Assembly (NCBI RefSeq): GCF_025151995.1
Contig: NZ_CP102290.1
Location: forward strand, 620,001 to 684,000
DNA from: Ruminococcus gauvreauii
GTDB taxonomy: Bacteria > Bacillota > Clostridia > Lachnospirales > Lachnospiraceae
DNA length: 64,000 bases
Reading direction: 5' to 3'
Shown: positions 9,247-18,424 of the stretch, piece after piece
Layout of the letters: each line of letters opens with the position of its first letter
Position numbering within the stretch: position 1 is the first letter of the stretch
Notes under the pieces: generated by a model
Databases searched by the model: none
Seen by the model: the letters and a program-made list of their open reading frames with translations, nothing else
What the model was told of the DNA's origin: nothing
Translations under genes and position numbers: made by a program

Positions 9247-10140
9247 TTATTCTTTCAACATTGCTAAATAGTTGTCCAGTCTTTCATTCACATATCCTGC
9301 AAATAATTTCTCCATTGCTCCCAGATTATGTTTCACATGGTATTCGTCAAAAGCATTGTAGTACGCAATTCGGTCCGCAAATTTGATGTCAATCGGCGGA
9401 TATCCGGCTTTCATCAATTCCAGATTCACAAGCAGGCGGCCCGTGCGGCCGTTGCCATCGATAAACGGGTGAATGCCTTCAAATTCAATATGAAACCGGG
9501 CAAGCCGGGGAATGATATGTTCTGTACTATTTCTATACGCCTCAAGCAATTGCTCCATATTAGGCTGAATCAGATATGGCTGCACTGGCTCATGCTTTGC
9601 ACCCATAATTCTTACCGGAACTCTTCTGTATATACCTCTGTCATCTTTTTTATCCGCTAATACCAGATAATGGATTTGCTTGATAATACTTTCTGACAAA
9701 GGTATCTGATCTTTCACTAAATCCCGAACAAAATCGAAGGCTTCCTTGTGTCCAACTGCCTCCATGTGATCTTTCAACGGTTTCTGATCAATGGTCAGAC
9801 CTCGCAGAACCATATCGGTTTCTCGAAGAGTCAGCGTATTTCCTTCGATTGCGTTGGAATTATAAGTATACTCCACTACAAATTCCTCTGTCAATCGCTC
9901 TGCCTCTCCCTCTGTCAAAGGACGTCTGGAATCCATCTCTTTTTTCTTTCTGTCTATATTCTCAAGCAGACTTTCCGCAGACTTATATCGACCATCCTCT
10001 GGTTTTTTCGCTTCTTCCGGAATCTTCCAACTGCGTCCCTCACGGATAACACCTGGAATTTTACCCTCTGAGCATAATATCCGTACTCTTCTGTCTGTAA
10101 TGCCCCATTTCTCAGCCGTCTGTTTGACTGACATATACAT
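9247..10140 (-). CDS. Fic domain protein with N-terminal helix-turn-helix (AMPylase-type)
   Basis: A 297-residue protein. Residues ~1-45 form a MerR/excisionase-like DNA-binding helix-turn-helix (VKQTAEKWGITDRRVRILCS...). The Fic core has the complete active motif H224-PFIDGNGR-232. An autoinhibitory (S/T)xxxE(G/N) motif, S95-NAIEG100, lies N-terminal to it (class II layout), so the enzyme is probably self-repressed until activated. Fic enzymes usually transfer AMP from ATP to protein hydroxyls. The ATG at 10140 is used because GAGGTG is 9 nt upstream. The HTH could target the protein's own promoter. No antitoxin gene is adjacent. Confidence 0.9.
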   Translation of the reverse strand: MYMSVKQTAEKWGITDRRVRILCSEGKIPGVIREGRSWKIPEEAKKPEDGRYKSAESLLENIDRKKKEMDSRRPLTEGEAERLTEEFVVEYTYNSNAIEGNTLTLRETDMVLRGLTIDQKPLKDHMEAVGHKEAFDFVRDLVKDQIPLSESIIKQIHYLVLADKKDDRGIYRRVPVRIMGAKHEPVQPYLIQPNMEQLLEAYRNSTEHIIPRLARFHIEFEGIHPFIDGNGRTGRLLVNLELMKAGYPPIDIKFADRIAYYNAFDEYHVKHNLGAMEKLFAGYVNERLDNYLAMLKE

Positions 10141-10232
10141 AATTCTGCACCTCGCTTCAGACAATAGTATACTCTATTATTGGAATAACAGCAACGCCAT
10201 CGGAATAATACTTTCCATTTTTCGGAACAATG

Positions 10233-10266
10233 TAAAAGCCCGAAAGATACGTTTTCTCTTCCGGGC
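10233..10266 (-). terminator. Terminator downstream of feoB
   Basis: On the minus strand GCCCGGAAGA pairs with TCTTTCGGGC around a 9-nt loop and is followed by TTTTAC. It separates feoAB from the Fic gene. Confidence 0.6.
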
Positions 10267-10315
10267 AATTATTGAACACCTCTTATTTAAACGTCGGTCC
10301 CCAGAATTCAGAAAT

Positions 10316-12355
10316 TCACAACATACTCCCAACCTGATAGATCAAAAACGTCACAACCCACGCCACACACAGCTGAAATCCAGCGGTAAGGAACGTCATT
10401 TTCCAGCTTCCGGATTCTTTCTTAATCGTGGCAAGCGTCGCGATACACGGGATGTAAAGCAGGCTGAAAGTCATCATACAGTACGCATTCAGCATTCCGA
10501 ATCCTGCAGTTCCCAGGATTCCCGCCAGAGTGGCCATGCCTGCCGCACTCGTGGCATTCCCCACCCCGAACAGTACCGAACAGCTGGATACCACGACTTC
10601 TTTTGCAGAAATTCCGGCGATCAGTGCCACGATGATCTGCCAGTACCCCAGTCCGATCGGCGCAAAAACAGGAACTACCGCTTTTCCGATCAACGAGCCG
10701 AAACTCTGTGTGATATCACTGACAAATCCCTGCGGTCCAAAGTTCAGTACAAACCACATCACAATAGAAGCGATAAAAATCGTTGTTCCGGCCTTTGTAA
10801 GGTAATCCTTCACCTTTTCCCACACATAGATCCACACGGTCTGGGCACTCGGCGCCTTATATTCCGGCAGTTCGATCAGCAGATTGTTTTTAGCCTCTTT
10901 CCGGTCAAGGATATGTAAGACGAACGCCACCAGGATCGCCACAAAAAGCCCCAGCACATACATGGAAAAAGCTGCAAACATCGCGTAATCGCCAAAAAAC
11001 ATCTGTGAGAACAGTACATAAACCGGAAGTCTTGCACTGCAGGACATGAAAGGTGTGATCAGAATCGTCTTCATGCGGTCCGCACGGTTTTCAAGTGTGC
11101 GTGAAGCCATAACGGCCGGAACCGTACACCCAAATCCGAGAATCATCGGTATAAACGCCCGCCCGGACAGCCCCATTCTTCCCATCAGACTGTCCATCAC
11201 ATACGCCGCGCGCGCCATATAACCGCTGTCCTCCAAAAATGCCAGCGCCAGAAACAGAATAAATATATTCGGCAGAAATGTCAGGATACCGCCTACCCCG
11301 GAGATGATGCCGTCCACTACCAGCGAAATCAGCCACCCGGCGGCACCGACTGCATGCATTCCGATATTCACTTCCTCCGCGATGAAGTCCAGCAGGATTC
11401 CCATATATCCTTTCAGCCAGTCACCCAGCGTGAATGTCAGCAGAAAGACAAGCGCCATGATACAAAGGAACATCGGAAAACCCCAGAACCGGTGCGTCAG
11501 CAGCCGGTCAATGCGGTCTGTACTCTCTTCTTTCTGTTCTTTGTTTACCAGAACTTCACGTATGACTTCCTCGATAAAATCATATTTTTCATTGATGATC
11601 TGCGATTCGCAGCATTTATCCGTGATGCCTGTCAGATCCAAAGGATATGTCTTCTGTGTCTCTTCATCATATTCCAGAAGTTTGATCGCATAGTAACGCG
11701 CTTTTGGAATGCCCGGATATGTCTCTTTCAGACGTATTCTGACCGCGTCAATCTTATCTTCTATCTCATCACTGTATACCATGACAAATTCATTGTGGTG
11801 CTGATGCCTGTGTTCTGTGGTAATATCATGGTGGTGAATGAGCGGCTGTTTCTCCTCGAAATCCTTATGATGCACCACGGCATGCATCAGGATATCCAGA
11901 CCCTTTTTCTTCCGCGCGCAGACCGGAATCACAGGTATCCCCAACATCTCCGGCAGACGGTGAAGGTCGATCTCCATCCCGCGTTTTTCCACAATATCCA
12001 TCATATTAAGAGCCAGCACGACGGGCTTTCCAAGCTCGATCAGCTGCAGCGTCAGATAAAGATTCCTCTCCAGTGATGACGCATCCGCCACATCCACGAT
12101 CACATCCACTTCATCGCTCAACACATACTGCCTTGCCACCACTTCTTCCATGGTATAGGAGGTCAGACTATAGGTCCCCGGCAGATCCACCAGCTGGATA
12201 TCGAACTCCTGAAATTTCATGGAGCCTTCCACTTTCTCCACCGTAACACCCGGCCAGTTTGCAACCTTCAGGTTGGCACCCGTATAGGCATTGAACAGCG
12301 TTGTCTTTCCGCAGTTTGGATTCCCCATGAATCCCACACGTATCTTATTGCCCAT
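10316..12355 (-). CDS. feoB: Ferrous iron transport protein B
   Basis: A 679-residue Fe2+ transporter. The N-terminal GTPase has G1 GNPNCGKTT (11-19), switch NWPGVTVEK, G3 DLPGTYSL, and G4 NMMD. It is followed by the helical regulatory region and a membrane part with several helices (nucleoside-recognition Gate repeats, e.g. GFGCTVPAVMASR). A His-rich cytoplasmic stretch (HHHDITTEHRHQHH) may bind metal. It overlaps the end of feoA, and the ATG at 12355 is preferred because GGGAGG sits 9 nt upstream. It acts in the cytoplasmic membrane with FeoA. Confidence 0.96.
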   Translation of the reverse strand: MGNKIRVGFMGNPNCGKTTLFNAYTGANLKVANWPGVTVEKVEGSMKFQEFDIQLVDLPGTYSLTSYTMEEVVARQYVLSDEVDVIVDVADASSLERNLYLTLQLIELGKPVVLALNMMDIVEKRGMEIDLHRLPEMLGIPVIPVCARKKKGLDILMHAVVHHKDFEEKQPLIHHHDITTEHRHQHHNEFVMVYSDEIEDKIDAVRIRLKETYPGIPKARYYAIKLLEYDEETQKTYPLDLTGITDKCCESQIINEKYDFIEEVIREVLVNKEQKEESTDRIDRLLTHRFWGFPMFLCIMALVFLLTFTLGDWLKGYMGILLDFIAEEVNIGMHAVGAAGWLISLVVDGIISGVGGILTFLPNIFILFLALAFLEDSGYMARAAYVMDSLMGRMGLSGRAFIPMILGFGCTVPAVMASRTLENRADRMKTILITPFMSCSARLPVYVLFSQMFFGDYAMFAAFSMYVLGLFVAILVAFVLHILDRKEAKNNLLIELPEYKAPSAQTVWIYVWEKVKDYLTKAGTTIFIASIVMWFVLNFGPQGFVSDITQSFGSLIGKAVVPVFAPIGLGYWQIIVALIAGISAKEVVVSSCSVLFGVGNATSAAGMATLAGILGTAGFGMLNAYCMMTFSLLYIPCIATLATIKKESGSWKMTFLTAGFQLCVAWVVTFLIYQVGSML

Positions 12356-12581
12356 TGCCGCCATCCTCCCTCACCTCGATATGCTCTGCTATACTCTTTC
12401 CGATGGCAAACCGGGTGCCACGCACCTTGATGACCATCGCCCCCTTTTTTTTCTTATTCATAACCAGAATCCTGGAGTCTCCCGTCATTCCAAGCGCCTC
12501 CAGCCGCCGGTCAACATTCAGCGGCAGATCCATATGCACCACACGGTAGCTGCTGTCAACCTCTCCCTCTATCAGTTTCAT
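12345..12581 (-). CDS. feoA: Ferrous iron transport protein A
   Basis: A 78-residue SH3-like FeoA domain protein: LNVDRRLEALGMTGDSRILVMN and KVRGTRFAIGKSIAEHIEV are typical. It modulates the FeoB GTPase. It is first in the feoAB operon and overlaps feoB by 11 nt. A promoter with an overlapping palindrome lies directly upstream. Confidence 0.93.
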   Translation of the reverse strand: MKLIEGEVDSSYRVVHMDLPLNVDRRLEALGMTGDSRILVMNKKKKGAMVIKVRGTRFAIGKSIAEHIEVREDGGNGQ

Positions 12582-12615
12582 CTCGCTCCCTCTTCCCTAT
12601 CGGTGTTTTTTCTCA

Positions 12616-12663
12616 GTTAGTTGAGATTAATCTTAGCTTACAATGTTTCTCTTTCTCTGTCAA
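12616..12663 (-). promoter_or_regulatory. feoA promoter with overlapping imperfect palindrome
   Basis: On the minus strand TTGACA (12658-12663), a 17-nt spacer and TAAGCT (12635-12640) form a plausible promoter. A 26-bp imperfect palindrome with core AGATTAATCT (12624-12633; 10 of 13 positions pair between 12616 and 12641) covers the -10. The position suits an iron-dependent repressor (DtxR/IdeR or Fur class), which is an inference. Confidence 0.45.
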
Positions 12664-12711
12664 TCCTACTTTTCAGACTGTGCAATAATCATAAATGAAA
12701 TGTGTGCTCTA

Positions 12712-12745
12712 AAAAGGACCGCCGCAAAATCTGCAGCAGTCCTTT
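12712..12745 (-). terminator. Terminator of the coaBC-panT-coaX operon
   Basis: An inverted repeat AAAAGGAC...GTCCTTTT with GC-rich inner pairs lies 7 nt past the coaX stop. On the minus strand it is followed by TTTTTAG. Confidence 0.75.
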
Positions 12746-12751
12746 TGATCT

Positions 12752-13519
12752 CTAACCTTTATTCTTGTTGTAAATGATAAGTAATCCCTTCAATAACAGA
12801 TCATCATCCATGATAACTTCTCTTCTGCAGTGAGGAATAATAGACTTTGCCAGTCCTCCGGTGGCGATTGCGGTCGCCTTTTTGCCCAGTTCATCCTCGA
12901 TCCTTGTAATCAGACCGTCCACCATGGCCGCACTGCTGTAGATCACACCGCTTTTCATACAGTCGATCGTGTTCTTGCCGATCATGTGTTTCGGCGGTTC
13001 CAGACTGATCCCCTGCAGCTGCGCCGCATGGGTCGTCAGTGAATCCAGCGATACGAGTACGCCGGGCAGGATCATCCCCCCGATATAGTTGCGGTTTTCA
13101 TCGATGACACATACTGTCGTCGCCGTGCCCATATCGAACACGATCAGCGGCGCAGAGTATTCATTGATAGCGGCTACGGAGTCTGCCACCAGGTCACTTC
13201 CGAGCTGTGCAGGATTGTCCATCAGGATATTCAGTCCCGTCTTGATTCCGGGCCCCACCACCAGCACCTTTCTTCGAAGAATCTTCTCCGTGGCGATCCG
13301 CATGATATTCGTGATCTGAGGAACAACCGAAGAGATGATTCCTCCCTGGATTTGCTCATACTCAATCCCATAGAGATCCAGCACTACTTTTATATCAATT
13401 GCGTATTCCAGTTCTGTCTTCGTCCGCACGGTAGAGAGACGTTCCACAAAATATGTCTGTTTCTCATCCACACACCCGACCACAATATTTGTATTTCCGA
13501 TATCAATGGCTAAAATCAT
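12752..13519 (-). CDS. coaX: Type III pantothenate kinase
   Basis: A 255-residue kinase of the ASKHA fold: DIGNTNIVVG at the N-terminus (Asp5 region), FDMGTATTVCVID in the middle, and GGMILPGV. CoaX phosphorylates pantothenate to 4'-phosphopantothenate, the first step of CoA synthesis, and is insensitive to CoA feedback. It starts 1 nt after the stop of the ECF S-component gene, with its AGGAG inside that gene, so the two are translationally coupled. Confidence 0.95.
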   Translation of the reverse strand: MILAIDIGNTNIVVGCVDEKQTYFVERLSTVRTKTELEYAIDIKVVLDLYGIEYEQIQGGIISSVVPQITNIMRIATEKILRRKVLVVGPGIKTGLNILMDNPAQLGSDLVADSVAAINEYSAPLIVFDMGTATTVCVIDENRNYIGGMILPGVLVSLDSLTTHAAQLQGISLEPPKHMIGKNTIDCMKSGVIYSSAAMVDGLITRIEDELGKKATAIATGGLAKSIIPHCRREVIMDDDLLLKGLLIIYNKNKG

Positions 13520-13520
13520 A

Positions 13521-14186
13521 TCATACTCCTATATTCTTCATCACTTTCGTATTCATCAGCACCTTCCCGACCAACGCCACGATAACGGCTGCCACAATCG
13601 CCTCCGGAATACCGTTGACTGTAATGATGGCCGTGATCGCCGAATACACCGCATTTGCCGCAATCCCGCTTGCTGCCGCATAACTGTCCCCGAAGAACAG
13701 ATAGATCATATTCATGACCAGAAGTGTGTTGGTCAGCGCTCCGGAGAGTCCCGCGAGTGCCAGTCCCAAAACAGAGGTGCCGTTCGTCTGTTTTTTCGTC
13801 AGTTTCATAACGAGGCGGTAGACAAAAAACGGTACGACTCCCACAAGTATCCGCGGTACAAAACAGATAATCAGACTTCCGATTCCTCCGCTGTATTCGC
13901 CCAGAGAATAGAACGGCGTGAATACAAAGGATGTCACCGACGGATTGATCGTATTATTGATAAAACTCGTCAGTCCAAATACAAACCCAAGCGCCGCTCC
14001 TTTTTTAGGTCCAAGCATCAGCGATCCGATGATAACCGGAATGTGGATAATGGTCGCTCTCGTGAAGCCGAGCGGAATGTAGCCCAGAAACGGTGTGAAG
14101 GCCATGACTAAAATCAGTGCAGCGAAAAGTGCCACCTGTGCCATTCCCTTCGTCTTTGACATAGTTGCTGTTGATGTGTTATTCAT
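13521..14186 (-). CDS. panT: ECF transporter S component, probably pantothenate-specific
   Basis: A 221-residue membrane protein with about six hydrophobic helices and the S-component layout: N-terminal ALFAALILVMAFTPFLGYIP, then the GFTRATIIHIPVIIGSLMLGPKKGAALGF segment. Such proteins bind a vitamin and use the shared energy-coupling module EcfAA'T coded elsewhere. The gene lies between coaBC and coaX in one operon, which strongly suggests pantothenate. The ATG at 14186 follows AGGAGG by 7 nt. Confidence 0.82.
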   Translation of the reverse strand: MNNTSTATMSKTKGMAQVALFAALILVMAFTPFLGYIPLGFTRATIIHIPVIIGSLMLGPKKGAALGFVFGLTSFINNTINPSVTSFVFTPFYSLGEYSGGIGSLIICFVPRILVGVVPFFVYRLVMKLTKKQTNGTSVLGLALAGLSGALTNTLLVMNMIYLFFGDSYAAASGIAANAVYSAITAIITVNGIPEAIVAAVIVALVGKVLMNTKVMKNIGV

Positions 14187-14250
14187 TTTTTTCCTCCTGT
14201 TACTGTTCCTTCTTCTATAAAGGATACAATACATGTGCCCTTTCGGGAGT

Positions 14251-15441
14251 TTACGGGTTGCTCATAATTCTATCCAGGATATGAACGGCAACCTCTTCCT
14301 TGCTCATCAGGTCAAGAGAGATTTCCTCATCCTGTGTAATCAGGGTCACCACATTGGTGTTCGCTTCAAATCCAGCTCCGGGTTCTCTCAGATTGTTCGC
14401 AACAATCATGTCCAGATGCTTTTTTGCAAGCTTGTCCCTGGAATTACCGATTACGTTCTCCGTCTCCATGGAAAATCCGCACAGAAACTGATATGGCTTC
14501 TTATGCTCTCCCAGATATTTCAAAATGTCTTCCGTCCGTTCCATCTCAACGAAAAGACTGTCACCCTTTTTCTTCATCTTCTCATCGCTGACATGCCGCG
14601 GCCGGTAATCAGCAACCGCTGCCGCCTTGATCACAATGTCCTGATCCGGAAACTCGCCGGTTACCGCGTCGAACATCTCCTGTGCGCTGGTTACATGGAT
14701 CACCTTCACGAAAGGCGGCGGCATAAGATTCGTCTTTCCGCTCACGAGTGTCACCTCGGCCCCCTTCAGCATCGCGATTCTGGCCAATGCATATCCCATT
14801 TTCCCGGATGAATGGTTTGTGATAAAACGTACCGGGTCCATCGCTTCCTGCGTCGGTCCGGCTGTCACCAGTACCCGTTTCCCGCGCATATCCTTTGCAA
14901 ATGCAATCTCCCGCTCAATATATTCCATCAGCACTTCAGGCTCCGGCATCTTGCCGGCTCCCGTATCGCCGCATGCAAGTCTGCCTGCTGCAGGCGGTAT
15001 GACTTCAAATCCATACTGCTTCAGTGTGCGCATATTATCGCGCACAATGGGATTCTCATACATGGCAGTGTTCATCGCCGGCGCCACGATCTTCCTGCAG
15101 CGGCAGGCAAGCGCCGTCGTTGTCAGCATATCATCCGCTATTCCATGCGCAAGCTTCCCCATCACATCGGCTGTTGCGGGCGCGATCATCATCACATCCG
15201 CCTGTTTTGCAATGGCGACATGCTCCACACTGTGCTGAAAATTCCTGTCAAATGTGTCAATCAGGCATTTATTTCCCGTTAATGTTTCAAATGTAATCGG
15301 GTTAATAAAATTAACTGCATTCGGTGTCATGATCACGTGTACATTGGCGCGCTGCTTCATAAGCGCACTTGCAAGAGCGGCACTTTTATATGCTGCAATT
15401 CCGCCCGATACGCCGAGCAGCACAGTTTTTCCATTTAACAT
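14251..15441 (-). CDS. coaBC: Bifunctional phosphopantothenoylcysteine decarboxylase / phosphopantothenate-cysteine ligase
   Basis: A 396-residue bifunctional enzyme. The N-terminal CoaC flavoprotein half shows GVSGGIAAYK, HVAIAKQADVMMIAPATA, the PAMNTAMYENP motif and the substrate-clamp cysteine in ACGDTGAGKMPEP. The C-terminal CoaB half shows VTAGPTQEAMDPVRFITNHSSGKMG and KKHLDMIVANN. Together they turn 4'-phosphopantothenate and cysteine into 4'-phosphopantetheine. The ATG at 15441 is chosen for its AAGGAG site. It leads the coaBC-panT-coaX operon. Confidence 0.95.
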   Translation of the reverse strand: MLNGKTVLLGVSGGIAAYKSAALASALMKQRANVHVIMTPNAVNFINPITFETLTGNKCLIDTFDRNFQHSVEHVAIAKQADVMMIAPATADVMGKLAHGIADDMLTTTALACRCRKIVAPAMNTAMYENPIVRDNMRTLKQYGFEVIPPAAGRLACGDTGAGKMPEPEVLMEYIEREIAFAKDMRGKRVLVTAGPTQEAMDPVRFITNHSSGKMGYALARIAMLKGAEVTLVSGKTNLMPPPFVKVIHVTSAQEMFDAVTGEFPDQDIVIKAAAVADYRPRHVSDEKMKKKGDSLFVEMERTEDILKYLGEHKKPYQFLCGFSMETENVIGNSRDKLAKKHLDMIVANNLREPGAGFEANTNVVTLITQDEEISLDLMSKEEVAVHILDRIMSNP

Positions 15442-15492
15442 CGGATTACTCTCCTTTTTCTGCATGCACATTCTTTGCTTATTATATAGAAC

Positions 15493-17655
15493 TCATCCCG
15501 AAATTGCAATGATATACGTGTCATTTCTTTCAAAAACGACCTCTCCCGCAGACTTCAGTAAGGAATCATTGATCTCCCCGTATTTTTCACGCTCCAGGTC
15601 ACCCACATAGATATAGGAGACATCATATTTTTCCAGCAGCCCATGTACTTCCGCCTCATCATCAGAGGTATATATGAGCTTTACATCGTCTTTTCTTTGA
15701 TTGAGGTCATCCGTATCATTTCTCCACAGCCACTCGTGCACGTACCATCCGAGTACACAGGGCAGACCGGTCATTGCCGATACCCTCTGGTATTCAGAAT
15801 AGCTGTCTCCACAGGCTTCCACGATGACAGGGCTTCCGTCCACATGTTCATTCAGCCAGTCAATGGCACCGGCATCCGTCGGATACTCCTCCTCCAGATA
15901 TGCAGTCGCATCCAGGCCCTGAAAACCGGAACGGTCCAGGACATCCCCAAACCAGTCTGAGACTGCAGTCCCCAAATAGCCGATCGTCGAAAACAGACAG
16001 ATACTTCCCAGAATTCCTGTCACATACAGTGCACGTGACTTATTCAGCAGAAAACGCATCAGAATATATGCCATACTGATGCCAAGCAATGTAAATGCCT
16101 GATATGTCAGCTTAAACATTGTATTCGCTCTCGCCGAGTTCTCCTCGTAAATGTCACGGACATACACAAGCTCCGGGATCAGTACAAGCCCTATTGCACA
16201 GAGAACCAGCCCCGCCACAAAGAGATCGGAGGGATGTGTGTTTTCCATCAGGCTGCGAAACCTGCCTCGGTTCTTAGTTTTTCCGGCATTTTTTATGACC
16301 GTCCAGACTACAAAAACAGTGCACAGAATCAGCGGAAATCCCCACACAACCAGAAGCTGTTTGAAAGAAGTGTGATTCTCAGCCAATGCAATCCCCGACA
16401 CCATACTCTTAAACTGCAGTGTAAACGGCAGTGCTACGAGCTCAGAGATTATCAGCATCCACGCACCGTGCAGCAGGCTGCGGCCGATCGCATACCCCGG
16501 TGCAAACTGCCCTTCCCTCAGATTGCGGTATACGACAACCGCCATAATCACCACGAAGTAGATGGGAAAGTCCCAGTAATTTGTAAAATGAAAAATCCCC
16601 AGGAAAACTCCAAACATCAGATAATACGGATTTTTCAGGGAGCGGATAAGCCGACAAGGCAGTGCGGCCTTTTGTTTTATCTTCGATACACGGATCGGAG
16701 CTTTCATAAACGCATAGATGATACCGACCAGGCACAGCACAAACATCAGATTCACGACATGGGCATGCAGATCTCCGAGTACAAAGGAGTACGCCGGATA
16801 TTCATGGATTGTCCGGTCGCTGCCTTTCGGGTAATAGCCAATATAACGCGTGGAATTTGAAAACCAGTACGTGTAATCACTGTCATGCCCCAGAAATCCC
16901 CTGAAAAAGCGCAGCAGCGGTCCGGCAAGCACATAATGCATGTTGCCGGCAAAAGACACAGCAGCTCCCGCCAGAAGACCGGCCGGCACTGACGCACCCG
17001 TGCGCTTCTTTCCATCCGCTTTCACAGCCCGGTCCTCCCAGAGCTGGCGTGCTATGGCAAACGGCATCATAAATGCAAATGCAGCCACAAGCGTGCGCAT
17101 CACATTATAAGTCTCCTGTATCCGGGTGAACGAAATTTTGGTCAAAAACACTGCAAAATACTGACCCCCGTAATAATAGTTGAGGCCTTCCCCAGCATAC
17201 CAGATATCCGGTGCCGGGATTTTGGTGCTGCGCATCATGCTCGCCATGAACCCGTAGTCCATGAACTTTTCCGTCCCCTTTGCTTCCGGATGAAAGCCCG
17301 CCAGGTAGGTCCAGAACAGGAACAACGCAAGAAACAGCAATTCTTCACAGATGATCAGTTTTCCATTTTCACGCGTGATCCAGAACACGGATTTTCCCTT
17401 TCTGAGCCGACACCAGAAAATTCCGATGTTCAGAACAATTCCCATGAGCACGATGACCACACAGAAAGTTGTTGTAAATTCAAATAATCCGGTACTGACC
17501 AGCAGCCACACAAAATAGCCCGGCAGAACAGCCCCCAGTACCTTGGAAAACATCCATCCGCAGTCACGATAATTTTTAAACAGGATTGCTGACAGAGGCA
17601 TGAATCCCATGCCAAGTACCAGCATCATCAGCCACCAAATCAGACTCGTACCCAT
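15493..17655 (-). CDS. DUF2298 family polytopic membrane protein
   Basis: A 720-residue protein with more than ten transmembrane helices, recognised as DUF2298 (YYY-type membrane protein, GT-C-like). Characteristic parts are the LNYYYGGQYFAVFLTKI stretch near residue 160, an HEYPAYSFVLGDLHAHV segment, and a C-terminal soluble part with VEACGDSYSEYQRVSAMTGLP. The family is thought to act on lipid-linked sugars, but this is unproven. It overlaps the glycosyltransferase stop (ATGATG; the second ATG fits AAGGAGG better). Confidence 0.85.
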   Translation of the reverse strand: MGTSLIWWLMMLVLGMGFMPLSAILFKNYRDCGWMFSKVLGAVLPGYFVWLLVSTGLFEFTTTFCVVIVLMGIVLNIGIFWCRLRKGKSVFWITRENGKLIICEELLFLALFLFWTYLAGFHPEAKGTEKFMDYGFMASMMRSTKIPAPDIWYAGEGLNYYYGGQYFAVFLTKISFTRIQETYNVMRTLVAAFAFMMPFAIARQLWEDRAVKADGKKRTGASVPAGLLAGAAVSFAGNMHYVLAGPLLRFFRGFLGHDSDYTYWFSNSTRYIGYYPKGSDRTIHEYPAYSFVLGDLHAHVVNLMFVLCLVGIIYAFMKAPIRVSKIKQKAALPCRLIRSLKNPYYLMFGVFLGIFHFTNYWDFPIYFVVIMAVVVYRNLREGQFAPGYAIGRSLLHGAWMLIISELVALPFTLQFKSMVSGIALAENHTSFKQLLVVWGFPLILCTVFVVWTVIKNAGKTKNRGRFRSLMENTHPSDLFVAGLVLCAIGLVLIPELVYVRDIYEENSARANTMFKLTYQAFTLLGISMAYILMRFLLNKSRALYVTGILGSICLFSTIGYLGTAVSDWFGDVLDRSGFQGLDATAYLEEEYPTDAGAIDWLNEHVDGSPVIVEACGDSYSEYQRVSAMTGLPCVLGWYVHEWLWRNDTDDLNQRKDDVKLIYTSDDEAEVHGLLEKYDVSYIYVGDLEREKYGEINDSLLKSAGEVVFERNDTYIIAISG

Positions 17656-18359
17656 CATATCCTCCTTCGCATCGAATGAAATTCGGCCACTGCACGGCGG
17701 CCCATGGCAATGATCTTCGGAATATTGACAGAATTAACTCCGCCCTGGCGCATCCGGAATGTGATCGGATAGTACAGGACCGTCTTCCCCCTCTTTTTAT
17801 ATAATACACTCACCATGACATTCGCCAGATGGTAATCCCTGGGGATGCTTTTCAGAATCTCACCAAGCTCATCCGCCCGCATCAGACGGAACGGCGTATT
17901 GATATCCTTCATCCATACACGAAAGTTGAGAAGCACTACCAGGCGCAGTGTTTTCGTCACGATCTTCCTGGAAAATCCATCCTGACGATGCTTCCGGTAC
18001 CCGAGCAGCAGTCCTGCCGCCAGGCGGTCACTCCACATCTGTCCGAATTCCGAAGGAAGCGTCTGACCATCTGAATCCGTCTGAAAGATATACTCTGCCC
18101 CATGCGCGATCGCATACCGGTACCCATAGAGCACCGCGGCTCCGTGACCGCCGTTCTTTTTTGTCACAGCCTCCAGATATGGATACTCCTCTTTCAGCCT
18201 CATCAGTATCTCATATGTAGCATCTGTGCTTCCATCATCCACAACAAGCAGGCGGCTGCCATTTTGGATGCGGCTGATCACTGGGTACCACTGCCGTACA
18301 ACCGATTCAATATTCCAGGCCTCATTATATGCCGGCATCACAATCCATAGTGTGTTCAT
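17655..18359 (-). CDS. Family 2 glycosyltransferase (polyprenyl-phosphate sugar synthase type)
   Basis: A 234-residue GT-A glycosyltransferase: N-terminal VMPAYNEAWNIE, VVDDGSTDATYEI and the DXD-type QTDSDGQ. It has no C-terminal membrane helices, resembling soluble dolichyl/undecaprenyl-phosphate sugar synthases. It probably loads a sugar onto a lipid phosphate that the DUF2298 protein, coded directly downstream with a short overlap, could use outside the membrane. That pairing is an inference from the gene order. Confidence 0.88.
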   Translation of the reverse strand: MNTLWIVMPAYNEAWNIESVVRQWYPVISRIQNGSRLLVVDDGSTDATYEILMRLKEEYPYLEAVTKKNGGHGAAVLYGYRYAIAHGAEYIFQTDSDGQTLPSEFGQMWSDRLAAGLLLGYRKHRQDGFSRKIVTKTLRLVVLLNFRVWMKDINTPFRLMRADELGEILKSIPRDYHLANVMVSVLYKKRGKTVLYYPITFRMRQGGVNSVNIPKIIAMGRRAVAEFHSMRRRI

Positions 18360-18381
18360 AATGTCTCCCCGTTTTTACCCT

Positions 18382-18419
18382 AAAAAGGGGAAGCCTTGCG
18401 TATCGCAGCGTCCCCTTTT
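18382..18419 (-). terminator. Terminator after the cytidylate kinase-like gene
   Basis: AAAAAGGGGA and TCCCCTTTT arms with an inner GCG/CGC pairing, 6 nt past the stop at 18425. The minus-strand 3' side is T-rich. Confidence 0.7.
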
Positions 18420-18424
18420 CAATC

